DNA from: Marvania coccoides
Lineage: Eukaryota; Chlorophyta; Trebouxiophyceae; Chlorellales; Chlorellaceae
Assembly: GCA_963854735.1 (NCBI GenBank)
Contig: OY978097.1
Coordinates: 2,294,001 to 2,358,000, forward strand
Reading direction: 5' to 3'
Length of the DNA stretch: 64,000 nt
In this document: positions 10,601 through 22,800 of the stretch, piece after piece
How positions within the stretch are numbered: position 1 is the first letter of the stretch
Layout: every line of letters starts with the position of its first letter
Notes under the pieces: model-generated
Databases searched by the model: none
Told to the model about the DNA's origin: nothing
Seen by the model: the letters and a program-made list of their open reading frames with translations, nothing else
Translations under genes and position numbers: made by a program

Positions 10601-13600
10601 CGGTGCCGCAGCTCGGGGATCAGGGCGGCGCTCCAGGCGCGACCCCCGCCACCGCCACTGCTGCCGCCGCTGCAGCAGCTGCTGCGCGCGGCCTGGGCCG
10701 CACTGGCAGCCGCAGCTCTGGCATGGGCGACTCCGATGGCGAGGGCCCCGTCAAGGGTCTGCTGTCCAGCCGCAGCAGGGGCGGCAGGGGGCGTGGCGGC
10801 GGCAGAGGGCGCGGGAGGGGCCGCGCCTGGCCTGTGGTGTTTGCCTCCTCTGAGCCAGCCCACCCCGAGCCGCCGGTGCCTCTGTCGCGCGGCCCGCGGT
10901 CCGCCCGCAGTCGTGCCACCGTGGTGGAGCCCCTGTTTGCTTCAGACGACGAGGATGACTTCAACATGGGGGCCACCCACAACGCCTACAACTACGTCGT
11001 AGATGACCTCAACGACGAGGACTACTTTGACACCTCCACCAGGGGCGGCCCAGGGCCATCTTCCTGGCGGCGGGGCACCCGCGGGGCGGCCCAGGCTTCC
11101 TACGCGCTGCTGCGGGACGCAGACCTCGCTGGAGGGCTGGATTCCGGCGAGGAGAGCGACTACGCTGCTGAAGCGAAGGCGGGAGGAATGCCACGAGCGG
11201 GAATGCCTCCTCGCCCTGCTGTGAAGGGCGTAGGACGCGGCCGGCTGCCTCACCCGTCCACAGATGCAAAGTATGTTGAAGCGGTGAGACTGTACGGCAG
11301 AGACTGGTCCCTGATCGCCACCCACATGGGCAACAGGACCGTGGCTGCCGTGCGCACCTACTGGGACCGCCACAACGAGCGTCTGGGGCTGGAGGCGCTG
11401 GCAGGAGACCGCTCCGGGCTTGGCACGGCCGGGGGCCTGGCAGACGGAAGCGAGGCCTCCGCCAGCTGGGCGGACGGACTGGAGCTGGAGAGCGCGCTGC
11501 TGCGAGGCGGCGGCGGCGGCGCCGGTGTCGCGAACGATCCCTTTGCACTGGATGCTGCAGCATGGCGGCCGCTGCTGGCGGCGGTGGCTGCGCTGGGCGT
11601 TGGGGCTGCTGAAGCACCGGCACCAGCTCCTGCTACCGCGAAAGAAGAGCCGATGCCTGATGCCCCGACACCAGCCTCTGCAGCGGCAGCTGAGGAGTCA
11701 TCGCAGCACGCTATGGCGGCAGACGCTGTAAAGCCTTCGGAAGTAGACGAGGTGACTGCGGTGGTGGAATCGTTAGTGGCTGCTGCCGCAGCCTCCAGCG
11801 CTCCTGCTGCTGCATCTGCTGCCGCTGTGCAAGAAGAAGCTCAGCAGCCACCTCCAGCAGCAGCAGCACCAGAGCCGCCTACTACTGGCTGCGAGGGCCC
11901 TGCAGCTATGGAGATGGGAGCAGGAGATAAAGCGGTCCCCATGGCGCCTCTGTTTAAGACAGAAGATAAGCCCACTCTCACTGCTGCCCCTGATGTGGCC
12001 GCGCTGCTGGGTGAGCTGCCTCAGTCCGAGTGCGACAAGGCGGTGGTTATGCTGCAACCGGGCGGCATGCTATTCGAGGAGCTGAATGGCGCAGCCGCCA
12101 TGGCAGCGGAGGTCGCGGCACTTCTGTCTGCCCCTGCTGGGCTGGCGACACGCCCCGACCTGCTGCAATGCCTGGCAGGGGCCGTAGAGCGCTGCCTGGC
12201 GCGGTTTGCCGAGCTGCCCAGACCTGGGAGCGGCGGCTCCGGCGGTGGCGGCCCTGGGCGACGCGGCAAGCTGTCGCTGTGGACGCCTGCTGAGAAGGAG
12301 GCGTTGGTGGAAGCGTACCGCCTGTACGGCCGCGACTGGGACCGCATGCAGCAGGCGGTGCCCTCCAAAACCGCCACCCAAATCCGCAACTTCTACCAGA
12401 ACTACAGGGCTAAAGTGTTTGACCCCGTGGTATTGGCGCCAGGGGCAATTCTGCCCGCCGGCCGCGGCAGAGGGGCCACCCTCAGAACCGTGCCCCCTGT
12501 GGAGATCCACGCGCCCTCCAAGCGAGGGAGGAAGCGTGGCAGGCCGCCCGGTAACGGAGGGGGCGCTCCGGGTTCTGGAATGCCGGCCATTGCGCCCGGA
12601 GCCGGCGGCGGCAGCGGCGCGCTGCCCCCCAGCCCGCTGCCCCCCTCCGCGGCTGCCGCGATGATGCAGCAGCAGGCGCTGCTGCTGCAGCTTATGGCCG
12701 GCTCGGGGCCGCTGCCAGGCACGCCGCTGCCGCCGCCACCGCTGCTGGCGGCGCTCGCTGCTCCACCGCGCGCTGGAGCAGCCCCGGAGCCCCCAGTACT
12801 GCTGCCACCGCCGTCTGCGGTGCCCGGCGCTGGTGCTGGAGGTGGAGCTGCTGATGCTCCCATGCAGGAGCACGTTGCCAAGCTGATGTCAGTGGTTCAT
12901 AACACGTCAGCAGTGATGCAGATGAACGCGATGCTGCTCATGCAGATGCAGGCAATGGCGGCTAGGGGGCCGCTGGGCCCCGCACCCCTGCCCCCCGCCC
13001 CGCCGCTGTACAAACCGGCAGCAACCGCAGCGGCCCCGACAGCTGCTGCAGCCGCCGTCGCTGCTGCGCCTCCTCCCGCTGCCGCTGTGGCTCCTGATCC
13101 CATCGACGACGAGGCTGAGGACATTGACGTGGGCCAGGTGTCTCCCAGTCCCCCGCCGCAGGCGTTTCACGGTGTGGGCGTGAGGGATTTGATGGGAATC
13201 ATCCATCCGCCGGTCATTTCGCCGACCATCCCGCCTGTGGAGGTCCCCACGGCCCCTCCTGCGCCCACAGTAGTGGTGGCGCAAGCAGAGCCTCAAGTTC
13301 CCCCTCTCGTGCCGCTGCCGGAAGCACTGCTGCTGCCTACAGCTGAAGAACCAAAGCAAGAAGTGGAGGGTGTTCCCGCTGCTGCAGAAGGGCCGGAAAA
13401 TGTGGCTGTGGAGGCCAGCGTCCCTCCTACTGCTGCTGAAGCCGCTGCGGTGGAGAAAGAGGATGCGGCTGAGGCGAGCGGAATGGAGATTGACGGAGGG
13501 AGCGGGGAACCTGCTGCGGCTGCTGCTGCTGCCCCTCTCGTCGCTACTGCTGCTGAGGCAGAAGAGGTCCCACTGGTGCTGCCTACCGCACCTGTCGCTG

Positions 13601-13707
13601 CACAGGAGGTAGAGGCTGTGGCTATGGAGGAACCACCGCAGCCAGAGCAGCAGCCAGCGGAGGTTGAGAAAGGTGACGATGACGAAGAAATGGCTGACGT
13701 GGGATAG
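7687..13707 (+). CDS. Three-SANT (Myb-like) nuclear protein, NCoR/SMRT-POWERDRESS-like corepressor
   Basis: Large nuclear protein, probably the scaffold of a deacetylase complex. Four exons: 7687-7755, 7844-9785, 9912-10123, 10222-13707 (1902 aa). The N-terminal third is a disordered Arg/Gly/Pro/His-rich region with SR-type pieces, then a short coiled coil (VEALEAELVELELELQRQR) and AT-hook-like patches (GRGRPPRGGRGR). SANT1 (about 782-835) has WAEAERAIFAEKF and FLPGRTVPEVVRLYY, the NCoR/Snt1 pattern. SANT2 is at about 1089-1130 and SANT3 at about 1425-1472 (LWTPAEKEALVEAYRLYGRDW). Ala/Pro/Glu-rich linkers and a second AT-hook-like GRKRGRPPG lie between and after them. Multi-SANT proteins of this kind bind class I HDACs (NCoR-HDAC3, Snt1-Hos2, POWERDRESS-HDA9). 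The gene is head-to-head with a class I HDAC. Exact orthology is inference. Confidence 0.88.
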
Positions 13708-14264
13708 CATAGCACGACGTACAACAAGAAAAAAAACTACCTACGAAGCTGGCCGACCATTGATTGATTATCTATTTTGTTCCCGCTTTTTATTTGTTTT
13801 TCACGTACCATTACAGTAGTTCTGCATTCTCTCCTTTTGACTTTGACTGTTTGCTCTCTTTTTCGACTGTAAGTGTCGGTGACGTAGAGCAAGTTGAGGT
13901 GATGTCAAGAGATGCGTGCATGGAGCGGGGCAGCGCTTGGGACGGGCTTGCTGGTCAGGTACAAGCAAACAAACAAATGAATCCCAGCGGGGTTTCTAAA
14001 GAAACGGCACTGAAAGCGCGCGTCACTTGCCTCGTAGATAGTCTTAATGATCATGAGTCACTTGCCTTGTGATAAAATGCTGTTAAGACAGCTAATATGA
14101 TTCAAAACGAGGCCAAGCTGCCACATTTTTTTCCACTGTTTTTTTATTTTATTTATAAAAGCAGAGATCTCGGTTCAATAATTTCCTGGTCATTGCAGCT
14201 GCGGATAAGCCGGAAATGAAATTTATTTGTTGATTGAATGAACGTTGAAGTTGGTTAAGACGCG
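13708..14264. other. Spacer without recognisable gene
   Basis: AT-rich, 3' UTR of the SANT gene followed by the upstream region of the CTFxP-repeat gene. A short open frame at 13764-14072 has no domain and no codon pattern like the neighbours. Nothing else seen. Confidence 0.5.
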
Positions 14265-15732
14265 ATGCAAAGCCTGGAGGAGGTGAGCCAACCACAGCGC
14301 TTTGATTGCTGCAATTTAATCATACTTTCAGCGCGTAACGCCCGTCCCGCTGTGCACCTGCAGTTGGACATTGCTGCCGAGCTGCAGCGATGTCAAACTT
14401 TTCTCAGCCAGCGCGACTCGCTGCAGAACGAAGCCAGACACGATAGAAACACTACCGACCACGACGAGCTCCCCGTCCAGGCGCTTCCGCGCGGGAAGCC
14501 CACAACTTTGGAAGAGCTGCTGGCGCTGCTCGATGACGCTCCTGACGGTCCGGTGGAGCTTGACCCGGCCCTGCTGTACAGCCCGCGGTCCAGCGCTGCT
14601 GCCAGCGATTCTGTAGACTCCTTCAATGAGCCTTCATTCCATTTCAGAGGCCCTCCGGCAGCTCATCAAGCACCTCCGCGGCAAGACGAACAAGAGGTCG
14701 AAAATCGGCCAGGCTCGCTCGGCCGCACCTACCACAGCCAGCGCAGGGCGGCGCGCCGCACGGAGCAGCTTCTGGAGGAGCGGCAGCGGGAGGAGATGGC
14801 TGAGTGCACGTTCAATCCTCGAACTGGGCGCCCGCCAGCAGGCTCCGCATCTTCTAGGATCGTGTCGCGGCTGCCCGTGGAGGAGCGGCTGCTGCTGACG
14901 GCGGGGCAGCGACGCGCTGCGTCAGCGCGGGCGCTGCGGGAGGAGCGCGAGGAGGCGGAGCGCGTCGACTGCACGTTTGCTCCCCGCCTGGTGACTCAGC
15001 CGGAGCGCCTGGTGCAGGGCTCCCGGCGGCGGCCTATCCACGAGCGGCTGAACGACGAGTGGCGACGGAAGGAAGCGGCAATGGAAGCTGCGGCTGCCAG
15101 GGCCAGCGAGGGCCTCACATTCGCGCCAAAACTCAACCCTTTGTCGCTCCGCCTCGCTGCCAACCGAAAAACAGCAAAAAAGCACGCTGCTGGCGCTGGC
15201 ACCGCTACCTATGTTCCGCACTCTCCGTCCTTTCAACCTTCCATCAACCCCACCAGCTCCAGGCTGCTGGAACTGAGCTCCACCGTGCCCTCAGATTTTC
15301 ACCGCCGACAGCAGCACTTTGATCGGCGGCGGGAGGAGCACCGCCGCGCGCTGGCGGCAGGCGGTTTGGCACAACGGGACTGCACGTTTCGCCCGCACAC
15401 CAGCGGCACCGCCACTACTGTGCTTGCCCTCTCGGACCGTCTGTTTGACCAGGCGATTGAGGGGCCGCAGGAGCGGTGGGAGAGGCTGGCGATAGGGGAG
15501 GCGAGGGAAAGAGACGACAGGCGGGCGGCGAGGGAGGCGGCGGTGCGTGCTGAGGAAGAAAGTTCGTTTGCCCCGCGGCTCAACCCCCGCTCCCTCAAAA
15601 TCGCAGAAGCAGCAAAGGTGAGGAGGAAAAATATGGTTAATATTATTGCATGATTACTCTAAAAATCCTCGTTGCGTATTATTGGAAGTTAAAATGCGCG
15701 CATGGAGAAGCGAACAAGGTTTTTTATAGTCT

Positions 15733-15816
<84 letters not shown>

Positions 15817-16434
15817 TACTTTCGACTCATCATTATTCTTCTCTTCTCGCAGGGACGGCTGCCGGTGACTGATCTGGTGCCTGCAACCGAATCCCACACA
15901 GCCCGCCGCGCTGCTGCCACCGCACAGGCCCTCCGCGGCTGCACCTTTTTTCCCGACACCACAAAACCCCCTGTGCTGGGCTACTACGACGAATACCAGC
16001 CCCCACAGCCCAGCGCCAGACTCAGCATTGCTGCTGCGTCTGCGGGGGGTCCGGAGGCGCTGACTGCCAGCATTGACGAGTACCGAGCGGCCAAAGAGCG
16101 GTGGGCGGCCGAGGAGCGGGAGAAGGAGGAAAAGAAGAAAATGGCGGAGTGCACCTTTGCGCCCGACACCCGGCAGTCGAAGAAGACTGCAGCGGCGGCG
16201 GCAGGTGGGTCTCAGAGCGTGGCGGTAGCGGTGCCTGGGGTGGAGCGATTCTTGGAAGTAAAAAAATTGGCGGAGCGGCAGCAGGCGGAGCTGAAGGCGC
16301 GCGCGGCCAAGGCATTTATTTTGAATCCGCGATCCCCCAGAGACAGAGGGCCCACGGTACCGCAGCCGTTCAAGCTGGCGGGGGTGGCCAGGCGGGAGCA
16401 GCTAACGCAGGCGAGAAGGAGAGAAGCAGTTTGA
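14265..16434 (+). CDS. CTFxP-repeat cytoskeletal/axonemal-like protein
   Basis: Three exons: 14265-14282 (six codons only), 14364-15617, 15853-16434 (617 aa). The protein is Arg/Glu/Ala-rich and predicted helical, with a motif of the form (E/D)CTFxPxxx spaced every 50-110 residues. Copies start near residues 153 (ECTFNPRTG), 208 (DCTFAPRLV), 257 (LTFAPKLNP), 345 (DCTFRPHTS), 406 (SFAPRLNP), 453 (GCTFFPDTT), 523 (ECTFAPDT) and a weak one at about 577. Stretches such as ERLNDEWRRKE precede several copies. Similar scattered CTFxPxI motifs occur in protist proteins tied to cilia, basal bodies or microtubules; that role is inference. No catalytic domain is visible. Intron 2 carries a long CTTT microsatellite. 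Confidence 0.75.
15734..15817 (+). repeat. (TTCT)n microsatellite in intron
   Basis: About 21 uninterrupted TTCT units near the 3' end of intron 2 of the CTFxP-repeat gene, 35 bases before the acceptor. It therefore doubles as an extreme polypyrimidine tract. Confidence 0.95.
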
Positions 16435-16710
16435 TTACGAAGAGAATTTGAGTATATGAATTGCATCGCCCACTGTCTGTCCAGGCTTTGCATGAGCTTG
16501 ATAAAGTCAAACTTGCGCCCAGGCTGACCTGTCACGGCAAAACACTTTGCCTTCTTCGAAGGTCCTCGACACTTGCGGAAGCTTTGGATGCCAATTTACT
16601 GCCTCCCGAACGCACTTTGTAGACATTTACAACAATTAAAAGCCTTAAACACGCACGCACCTGTTGGAACACTCAAATTACGCCTATAAAAAAAATTCAA
16701 TTCCTGAGAC

Positions 16711-17631
16711 ATGAAGCTCGCTCTTCTGCGTTCCCCCGTGCGCTCGGCCATCGCTCGTGCGACCCGGCCCAGCACCTCACGCTCCCTGCGCGTTGCTCCT
16801 GTGCTGGCCCGCCTCACCGAGGGAGGCTCCAACCTGCCTGCCCGCCAGCCCCGGGCGGGCTCCGGCTTTGATGCCATCGGCTTCCCTACCCCCTTTGGCC
16901 GCTCCTTCCGCGACATCGAGGCGCAGATGGAGGTACATTGAATCGTGAAAGGCGATTTCCGAGGTTTTTGGTGCTGTTTTTCGTGGTTCCTCAAGAATAC
17001 CCAAGGCTGGTTTTGGTGCCCGGAAAATTCTAGGAGGCTACGCACATTTTGCTTCCTTTGGCAAAAGAGGTATAAATGCTTCCGGACTGTTTTCTCGCAA
17101 GAGATCCAACCTTTCATTTCCTCGCTTGCAGGACATGATGCGGGGCTTTGGCCTGTCGCCGTTCTCTGAAACCGCCTTGCACATGCCGACGACTGCCATG
17201 TCGCTGGCTGTTGACGTCAAGGAAGATGAAAACGCCTACACCATCACTGCCGACGCCCCTGGCATGAAGAGGGACGAAATCAAGGCGAGACTGCTTCTAA
17301 AATACAGCGCTCAAGTTTTTGTTCAATTCAAGAAATGCCAATCTTATCAATTTTTCGGAGTTTTATGCAGGTGGAAGTCTCCCCTGACCGAGTGCTGAGC
17401 ATCTCTGGCGAGCGCAAGGCTGAAGAGAAGACGGAGGACAAGGAAAAGGGCTTCGTGCGCGTTGAGCGCTCCTACGGCTCCTTCTCCCGCTCCTTCAAAC
17501 TGCCTGAGCATGTCGACGTGGCCGGCATCAAGGCCGAGCTCAACGAGGGCGTTCTGAAGCTGACGGTGCCCAAGGCCGAGGTTGCCGAGGAAAGGAAGAC
17601 AATCGCCATCGACGTGGGCGGCGAAAAGTGA
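16711..17631 (+). CDS. Organelle-type small heat shock protein HSP20, paralogue A
   Basis: ATP-independent holdase chaperone. Three exons: 16711-16932, 17132-17284, 17371-17631 (211 aa). The first 30 residues are basic and Ser/Ala-rich without acids (MKLALLRSPVRSAIARATRP), typical of a mitochondrial presequence. The alpha-crystallin domain spans about residues 90-205, with MSLAVDVKEDENAYTITADAPGMKRDEIK, then VEVSPDRVLSISGERK and the closing GVLKLTVPKAE hairpin. No IxI tail motif is obvious. Intron 2 starts with GC (gcgaga); the paralogue at 18383 has gt at the same place. Intron 1 here starts with gt while the paralogue uses GC. A tataaaa lies at 16685-16691, close to the ATG. Heat control is expected of the family but no perfect heat shock element was found. 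Confidence 0.9.
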
Positions 17632-18382
17632 ATGGATTTAAGATGATGAAACACTCGGCGCTGAGCTGAGACTTGAATGAAAAAATATATCCTCATCTGT
17701 ATGTTGTAGCTCCAATTTTCATCGGGGGTTTTCCTTCCTTCTGTCGTTGCTGCTTGGCAGTTGAATTTAACGATGCCAAAATGAATAGTAAATTAATACG
17801 GGATTTTGATGAAGTCTGGCCTTCACATACAGCCGTTCTGGGCCTTTATTTTACCGTCCTGTCGTATGTGTTGCAGCCGACGGTGAACATATAGGGAGGC
17901 TACCGTCGTCGTAAAAAAATTGTTCTGTAATGATAAGCATGTAAAAATCAATTATTTTGTTCCAAATCGTATAAACCTTCTTCTTCTTTATAGCAGACCC
18001 CAAGCCAGGCTAGCTTTGGCCCCGTCCCTGCATTTCATATGGATGTCGGTGGCACCCCTATCATTAAGTCTGGCGCTTTCGTTCTTTATAAGGTTAGACA
18101 ACATTGTAATTCTTTAGGATGAAATGAATTACATAAATATAGTGCTATATTTTAAAAGTGATAATGCTGGTACAGAAAAAAAAACCAAACTCGGTTTCGT
18201 TAGAGCTACGTGTCGGAACGTACGCGAGGTGGGCCACACAAAGCTTTTTGCTTTGTATTTTTGTCAAATAAATAAATAAAAGCTACTGAAATATTTCCGA
18301 CCGCAGAGTCTCCCCACCACATTTTGTTGTTGTAACTATTGGCAGCAGATTCGAAATACAAAACTCCGAAACAAAACAAACG

Positions 18383-19156
18383 ATGAAGCTCGCTGCCCTG
18401 TGCTCCCCACTCCGCCAGGCCATTTCCCGGTCTGTGTCTCGCCCTTCCAATGCTCACTGCTTGCGCGCAGCTCCTGCGATGATGCGCCGCGGTGAGGAGT
18501 GTGCCCACACCGATGCCCCTGCGCCAAAGCAGCAAAAGGGGGGCATGCGTCGCCGCCGCAGGGGCGGATTTGCTCCGCAGATGGAAGCAAGTTTATCTGT
18601 AAAGCTTGGATTCTCAGGCCTCCTTCAAAGTTAATACATGGACATGACCTCAGTTGTCCTCCCTCTCAGGACATGATGGGGGACTTTCGGCTGCTGTCCC
18701 CCTTAATCGAGACCGCCTTGCACATTCCTACCACCACGATGTCGCTGGCTGTGGATGTGAAGGACGAGGACAACGCATACATCATCTCTGCTGATACCCC
18801 CGGCATGAAGAGGGGCGAAATCAAGGTGAAGTAGCTAATAATAAAAAGAAATGCCTCCTTAAACTAGATATTGACATTTTAAATATATTGTGCAGGTGGA
18901 AGTCTCCCCTGACCGAGTGCTGAGCATCTCCGGCGAGCGCAAGGCTGAAGAGAAGACGGAGGACAAGGAAAAGGGCTTCGTGCGCGTTGAGCGCACCTAC
19001 GGCTCCTTCTCCCGCTCCTTCAAACTGCCTGAGCATGTCGACGTGGCCGGCATCAAGGCCGAGCTCAACGAGGGCGTTCTGCAGCTGACGGTGCCCAAGG
19101 CCGAGGTTGCCGAGGAAAAGAAGACAATCGCCATCGACGTGGGCGGCGAAAAGTGA
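18383..19156 (+). CDS. Organelle-type small heat shock protein HSP20, paralogue B
   Basis: Tandem copy of the preceding chaperone gene, same strand, same three-exon structure: 18383-18586, 18670-18825, 18896-19156 (206 aa). The presequence begins MKLAALCSPLRQAISRSVSR. The region before the alpha-crystallin domain differs strongly from paralogue A (Cys/His- and Arg-rich, including RRRRRGG). Exon 2 is diverged as well. Exon 3 differs from A by only four bases in 261, suggesting recent gene conversion. Intron 1 starts GCAAGT, not GT; reading it as GC-AG keeps the phase and aligns the junction with paralogue A. Intron 2 uses gt. Mitochondrial location is inferred from the presequence. Confidence 0.88.
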
Positions 19157-19822
19157 ACACGTTGTGAGGATGATGAATGAATAAAATGGTTGCACGTTGA
19201 AGGCCCGATTGCCATTTTTAATTTCTAATCAGCAGAGATTTTTCTTCCTTCCAGTGTTGCTGTTGCGTAGCAGTTGAATCCAATGATGCCAAAATGAACG
19301 CATTCATGTTTGAGATGGGTTTCATGAATTTATGGGACCCTCAAGTTGTTGTAAACGAGTTGTAGTAAAGATATATTTATACACCGGCGCACATGCTCTC
19401 GATACCAAGAGCAAACCAAGTTTTTATGCTCCTCGTTAACTGTCGTCAGTTGCTGGTCTGATAGGTGGCACCAAGCCGTGTAAACCCCGCGCTGGGCGTG
19501 TATTTCGTCATTAAACTCACAAAATAACATATGCAACTTAATAAATGGTCATTAATTGTTCCCTGCAACAATAAAATGTTACTTTGTTTTTTTAAATCGA
19601 CTGACTTTGGCCAAGATAGAGTCTTTCGCTGTATTAACGCTTTAATTATGCTTATATAAAACCTTTTTGTTGAGCGAGTCGAAACTTTTTAGAACGAGTT
19701 CACTGTCCTTTAGAACACGAGATTCAAAATTACCATCATGTGTGAATTGTCCTGTTCGCAACTCTTCTATAAGAACTTGTCAAAATTAAAAAAGTAACAC
19801 AAGGGAGCATTCGATACATCAA
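19157..19822. other. Spacer, convergent 3' ends of HSP20-B and 5-oxoprolinase
   Basis: AT-rich convergent 3' regions. Contains AATAAA at 19180-19185 for HSP20-B. No coding signal seen. Confidence 0.55.
19180..19185 (+). terminator. AATAAA polyadenylation signal of HSP20-B
   Basis: AATAAA 24 bases after the HSP20-B stop codon. Confidence 0.5.
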
Positions 19823-22800
19823 TCAAGCAGTCTCTTGCGCCCGCACGTACTCGCGCACGCTGCCGCTGTCCCGCACAGGCACAGAAAACTCCCCAGCGCC
19901 TCGCCTGCCAAACGCTGGCGGACGAGCTTCTCCTCCTTCATTTTCCTCTCCAGCACTCGCTGCTCCGTAGCCTCCCCCACCAGGCGTGAGCAACTTGATG
20001 CGATCTCCTGCCTTCACCTCCACCGTGGCCTTTCCCCCCAAACTCACAACCCTGCCGTCGTTGTGCACCCACAAATTCACCCCTCGCGCAGCGTCCCCGC
20101 CCCCCAGCAGCCCAAATGGCGGCACCGCGCGTCGCTCCGACAGGATGGAGGCCGTCATGGGGCGTAAGAACTCAATCTCCCGCACAACGCCGTCGCCGCC
20201 TCGGAACTTTCCAGCTCCGCCAGACCCCTCCCGCAGCCGAAACTGGTGCAGCACCACCGGGTACCGCCGCTCAAGGATCTCGGGATCCGTTATGCGGGTG
20301 TTGGTCATGTGCGTGTGCACTCCGCTGCGGCCGTGCCACCCTGGCCCCGCTCCGGCGCCCCCAGCCACCGTCTCGTAGTACCCCATGCCCGCGTCCCCAA
20401 ACGTGAAGTTGTTCATGCACCCCTGGGAGGCGGCAGCCGCCGCAAACGCCTTCAGCACGAGGTCTGTCACGCGCTGGGAGGTGAGCACATTGCCGCCGAC
20501 CACCGCCGCGTCAGCAGTGGGGCTCAACAAGCTGCCCTGCGGGATGGTCACGGTGATGGGCGCCATGCAGCCGTGATTGAGAGGGATGTCCCTGGTGACC
20601 ATGCAGCGCAGCGCGTAGATGATGGCGGAGCGGGTCACTGCGGGTGGAGCATTTGTGTTGCCCAACACCTGAGGACCGGTGCCAGCAAAGTCAAAGGTGG
20701 CGGACCCGTCGCGGCGGTCCACGGTGACCCCCAGGCACAGCGGGGTGCCGTCATCCATTTGATCCTGGGCGTGCACAGTCCCAACTTCAGGCAGCCCCCG
20801 AGCCAGCGAGAAAGCCACCAGCATCTCGCGCACTGCAGCCTCTGCGTTGGCCTGTATGTGGCGCATGTAGGCCTGCACCACCCTTAAGCTGTACTCCCGG
20901 ATCAAATCTGCCACCAGGGCGATGCCTCGCGTGTTGGCTGCCACCTGTGCTCTGAGGTCCGAAAGATTGTCGCGCAGGGCGCGGGTGCCCGCGCAGCCGG
21001 GCACGCCACTGCTGCCCGGCGCCTGCAGCAGCGCGGTGATGCCCTCCTCGTCAAATCGGCCCCCTCTGACCAGCTTGAACGACACGATCGCTGCACCCTC
21101 TTCCGCCAAGCTCTGGGAATGAGGGGGCATCGACCCGGGGGAAATTCCGCCGATATCAGCGTGGTGCCCGCGAGAAGCAACGAAAAACACCACGTGGCCG
21201 GCGTCAAACACCGGGGTTATAACTGTAATGTCTGGCAAGTGGCTGCCGCCAGCGAGCTGCGGGTGGTTGGAAACCAGCACGTCTCCCTCCACGACGCCTT
21301 CGTCACTGCCTGGCCCCCCTGCGCCGTAGTGCTTGATTTGGTACTTGACCGCTTCTGACATCGCGCCCAGGTGCACCGGCAGGTGAGGGGCGTTGGAGAC
21401 GAGGTTGCCGCCAGCGTCAAACAGTGCGCAAGAAAAATCGAGGCGCTCCTTGATGTTGACCGACACCGAGGTGCGCTGCAGCACGCGGCCCATCTGCTCA
21501 GCAATCCCCATGAAGCGGTGAGAAAACACTGCCAGCTGGATTGGGTCGCATGGCACTTCTGCGGGGGTGTCCCCGCCCTCTGCGCCGTTTTCTTCGCCCA
21601 TATGCCGCTCCATGCGCACATCCCCGCCATCCGTCACCGTCGCCGTCCACCCAGGCTCCACCAGAACCGTAGAAATCGCGTCAATAAAAATTGCCGGCCC
21701 CATAACCTCATGCCCAGGTTTTAATGTGCTCAACAGGTAGGCGGGGGTGGGCCGCCTGCCCCAGGCCTCAAAGTAGGTTGATACAGTGGCTTCGGGGGGC
21801 GGCAGCGGCCCAGGGTCTGTGATTAGCGCTGCTTCTCCGCCCAGCGAGTGAGCGCTGCCAGTTGCTCTCACCCTCAGGTCGTCCACCATGATGGCTCTGC
21901 CCTCCAGCATGAACCCAAACTCGCGGATGTAGACCGCCTCAAAGGCGGCGGCGTAGTTGCCGTCCTGCGGGCTGGGCGTCATCACAGGCACATCGGTGCC
22001 ATCGTACCTTCACAGGAAATAAATTAATAATTAATAATTTGTATTTATTTAGTTTCGGATAGCATAAAACCATTCGGAATGATGGATTATAAATGACTAA
22101 ATTTAGTTTGAGGACAAATGGAAAATGAAACAAAACGTACCGCAGGTTGAGAAAGCGCTGCGAGGTGATTTGGGTGTCTGTGAAACCCCGCTCCCTCAGC
22201 GCCGCAGCAGCAGTTTCTTGCAGCACAGCAAGCCGCTCCTCCAGGTGAGACGTCGCCTCCGGCTCCAGCCGCGCCGCGCTGGGCTCCTGCGCCTCTTGCA
22301 CAACGTCTGCCAGGCCGATGCCCACCGCCGATAAAATTCCAGCGTAGCGGTGCACAAAAATGGCGGGGATGCCCAGCGAGGTGGCAATGGCGCACGCATG
22401 CTGTCCTCCCGCACCCCCAAAGCACGCCAGCACGTGGCGAGTCACGTCGTAGCCCTTCATTTGCGTCAACGCACGAATCGGGCGACACATCGTCTCGTTA
22501 GCCACCCTCAAAAACCCCATGGCCACCTCATCTACGCTCTTCGTGGCCTGTCCAGTGGCAGCAGCGTGGGCATTGACCTCTGCAGTGATGCCTTCCATCG
22601 CTGTTGCTGCACCAGCAACATCTAGCGGCTGATTTTCACCGGGGCCAAAAATGTGAGGGAAAAACTCGGGGAGGACGCGGCCCAGCACCGCGTTGGCATC
22701 AGTCACCGCCAGATGGCCGCCTTTGCGGTAGCACACCGGCCCTGGGTGGGCCCCGGCGGATTCAGGCCCCACGCGAAAAACGCCGGCCTGGAAGAACAGC

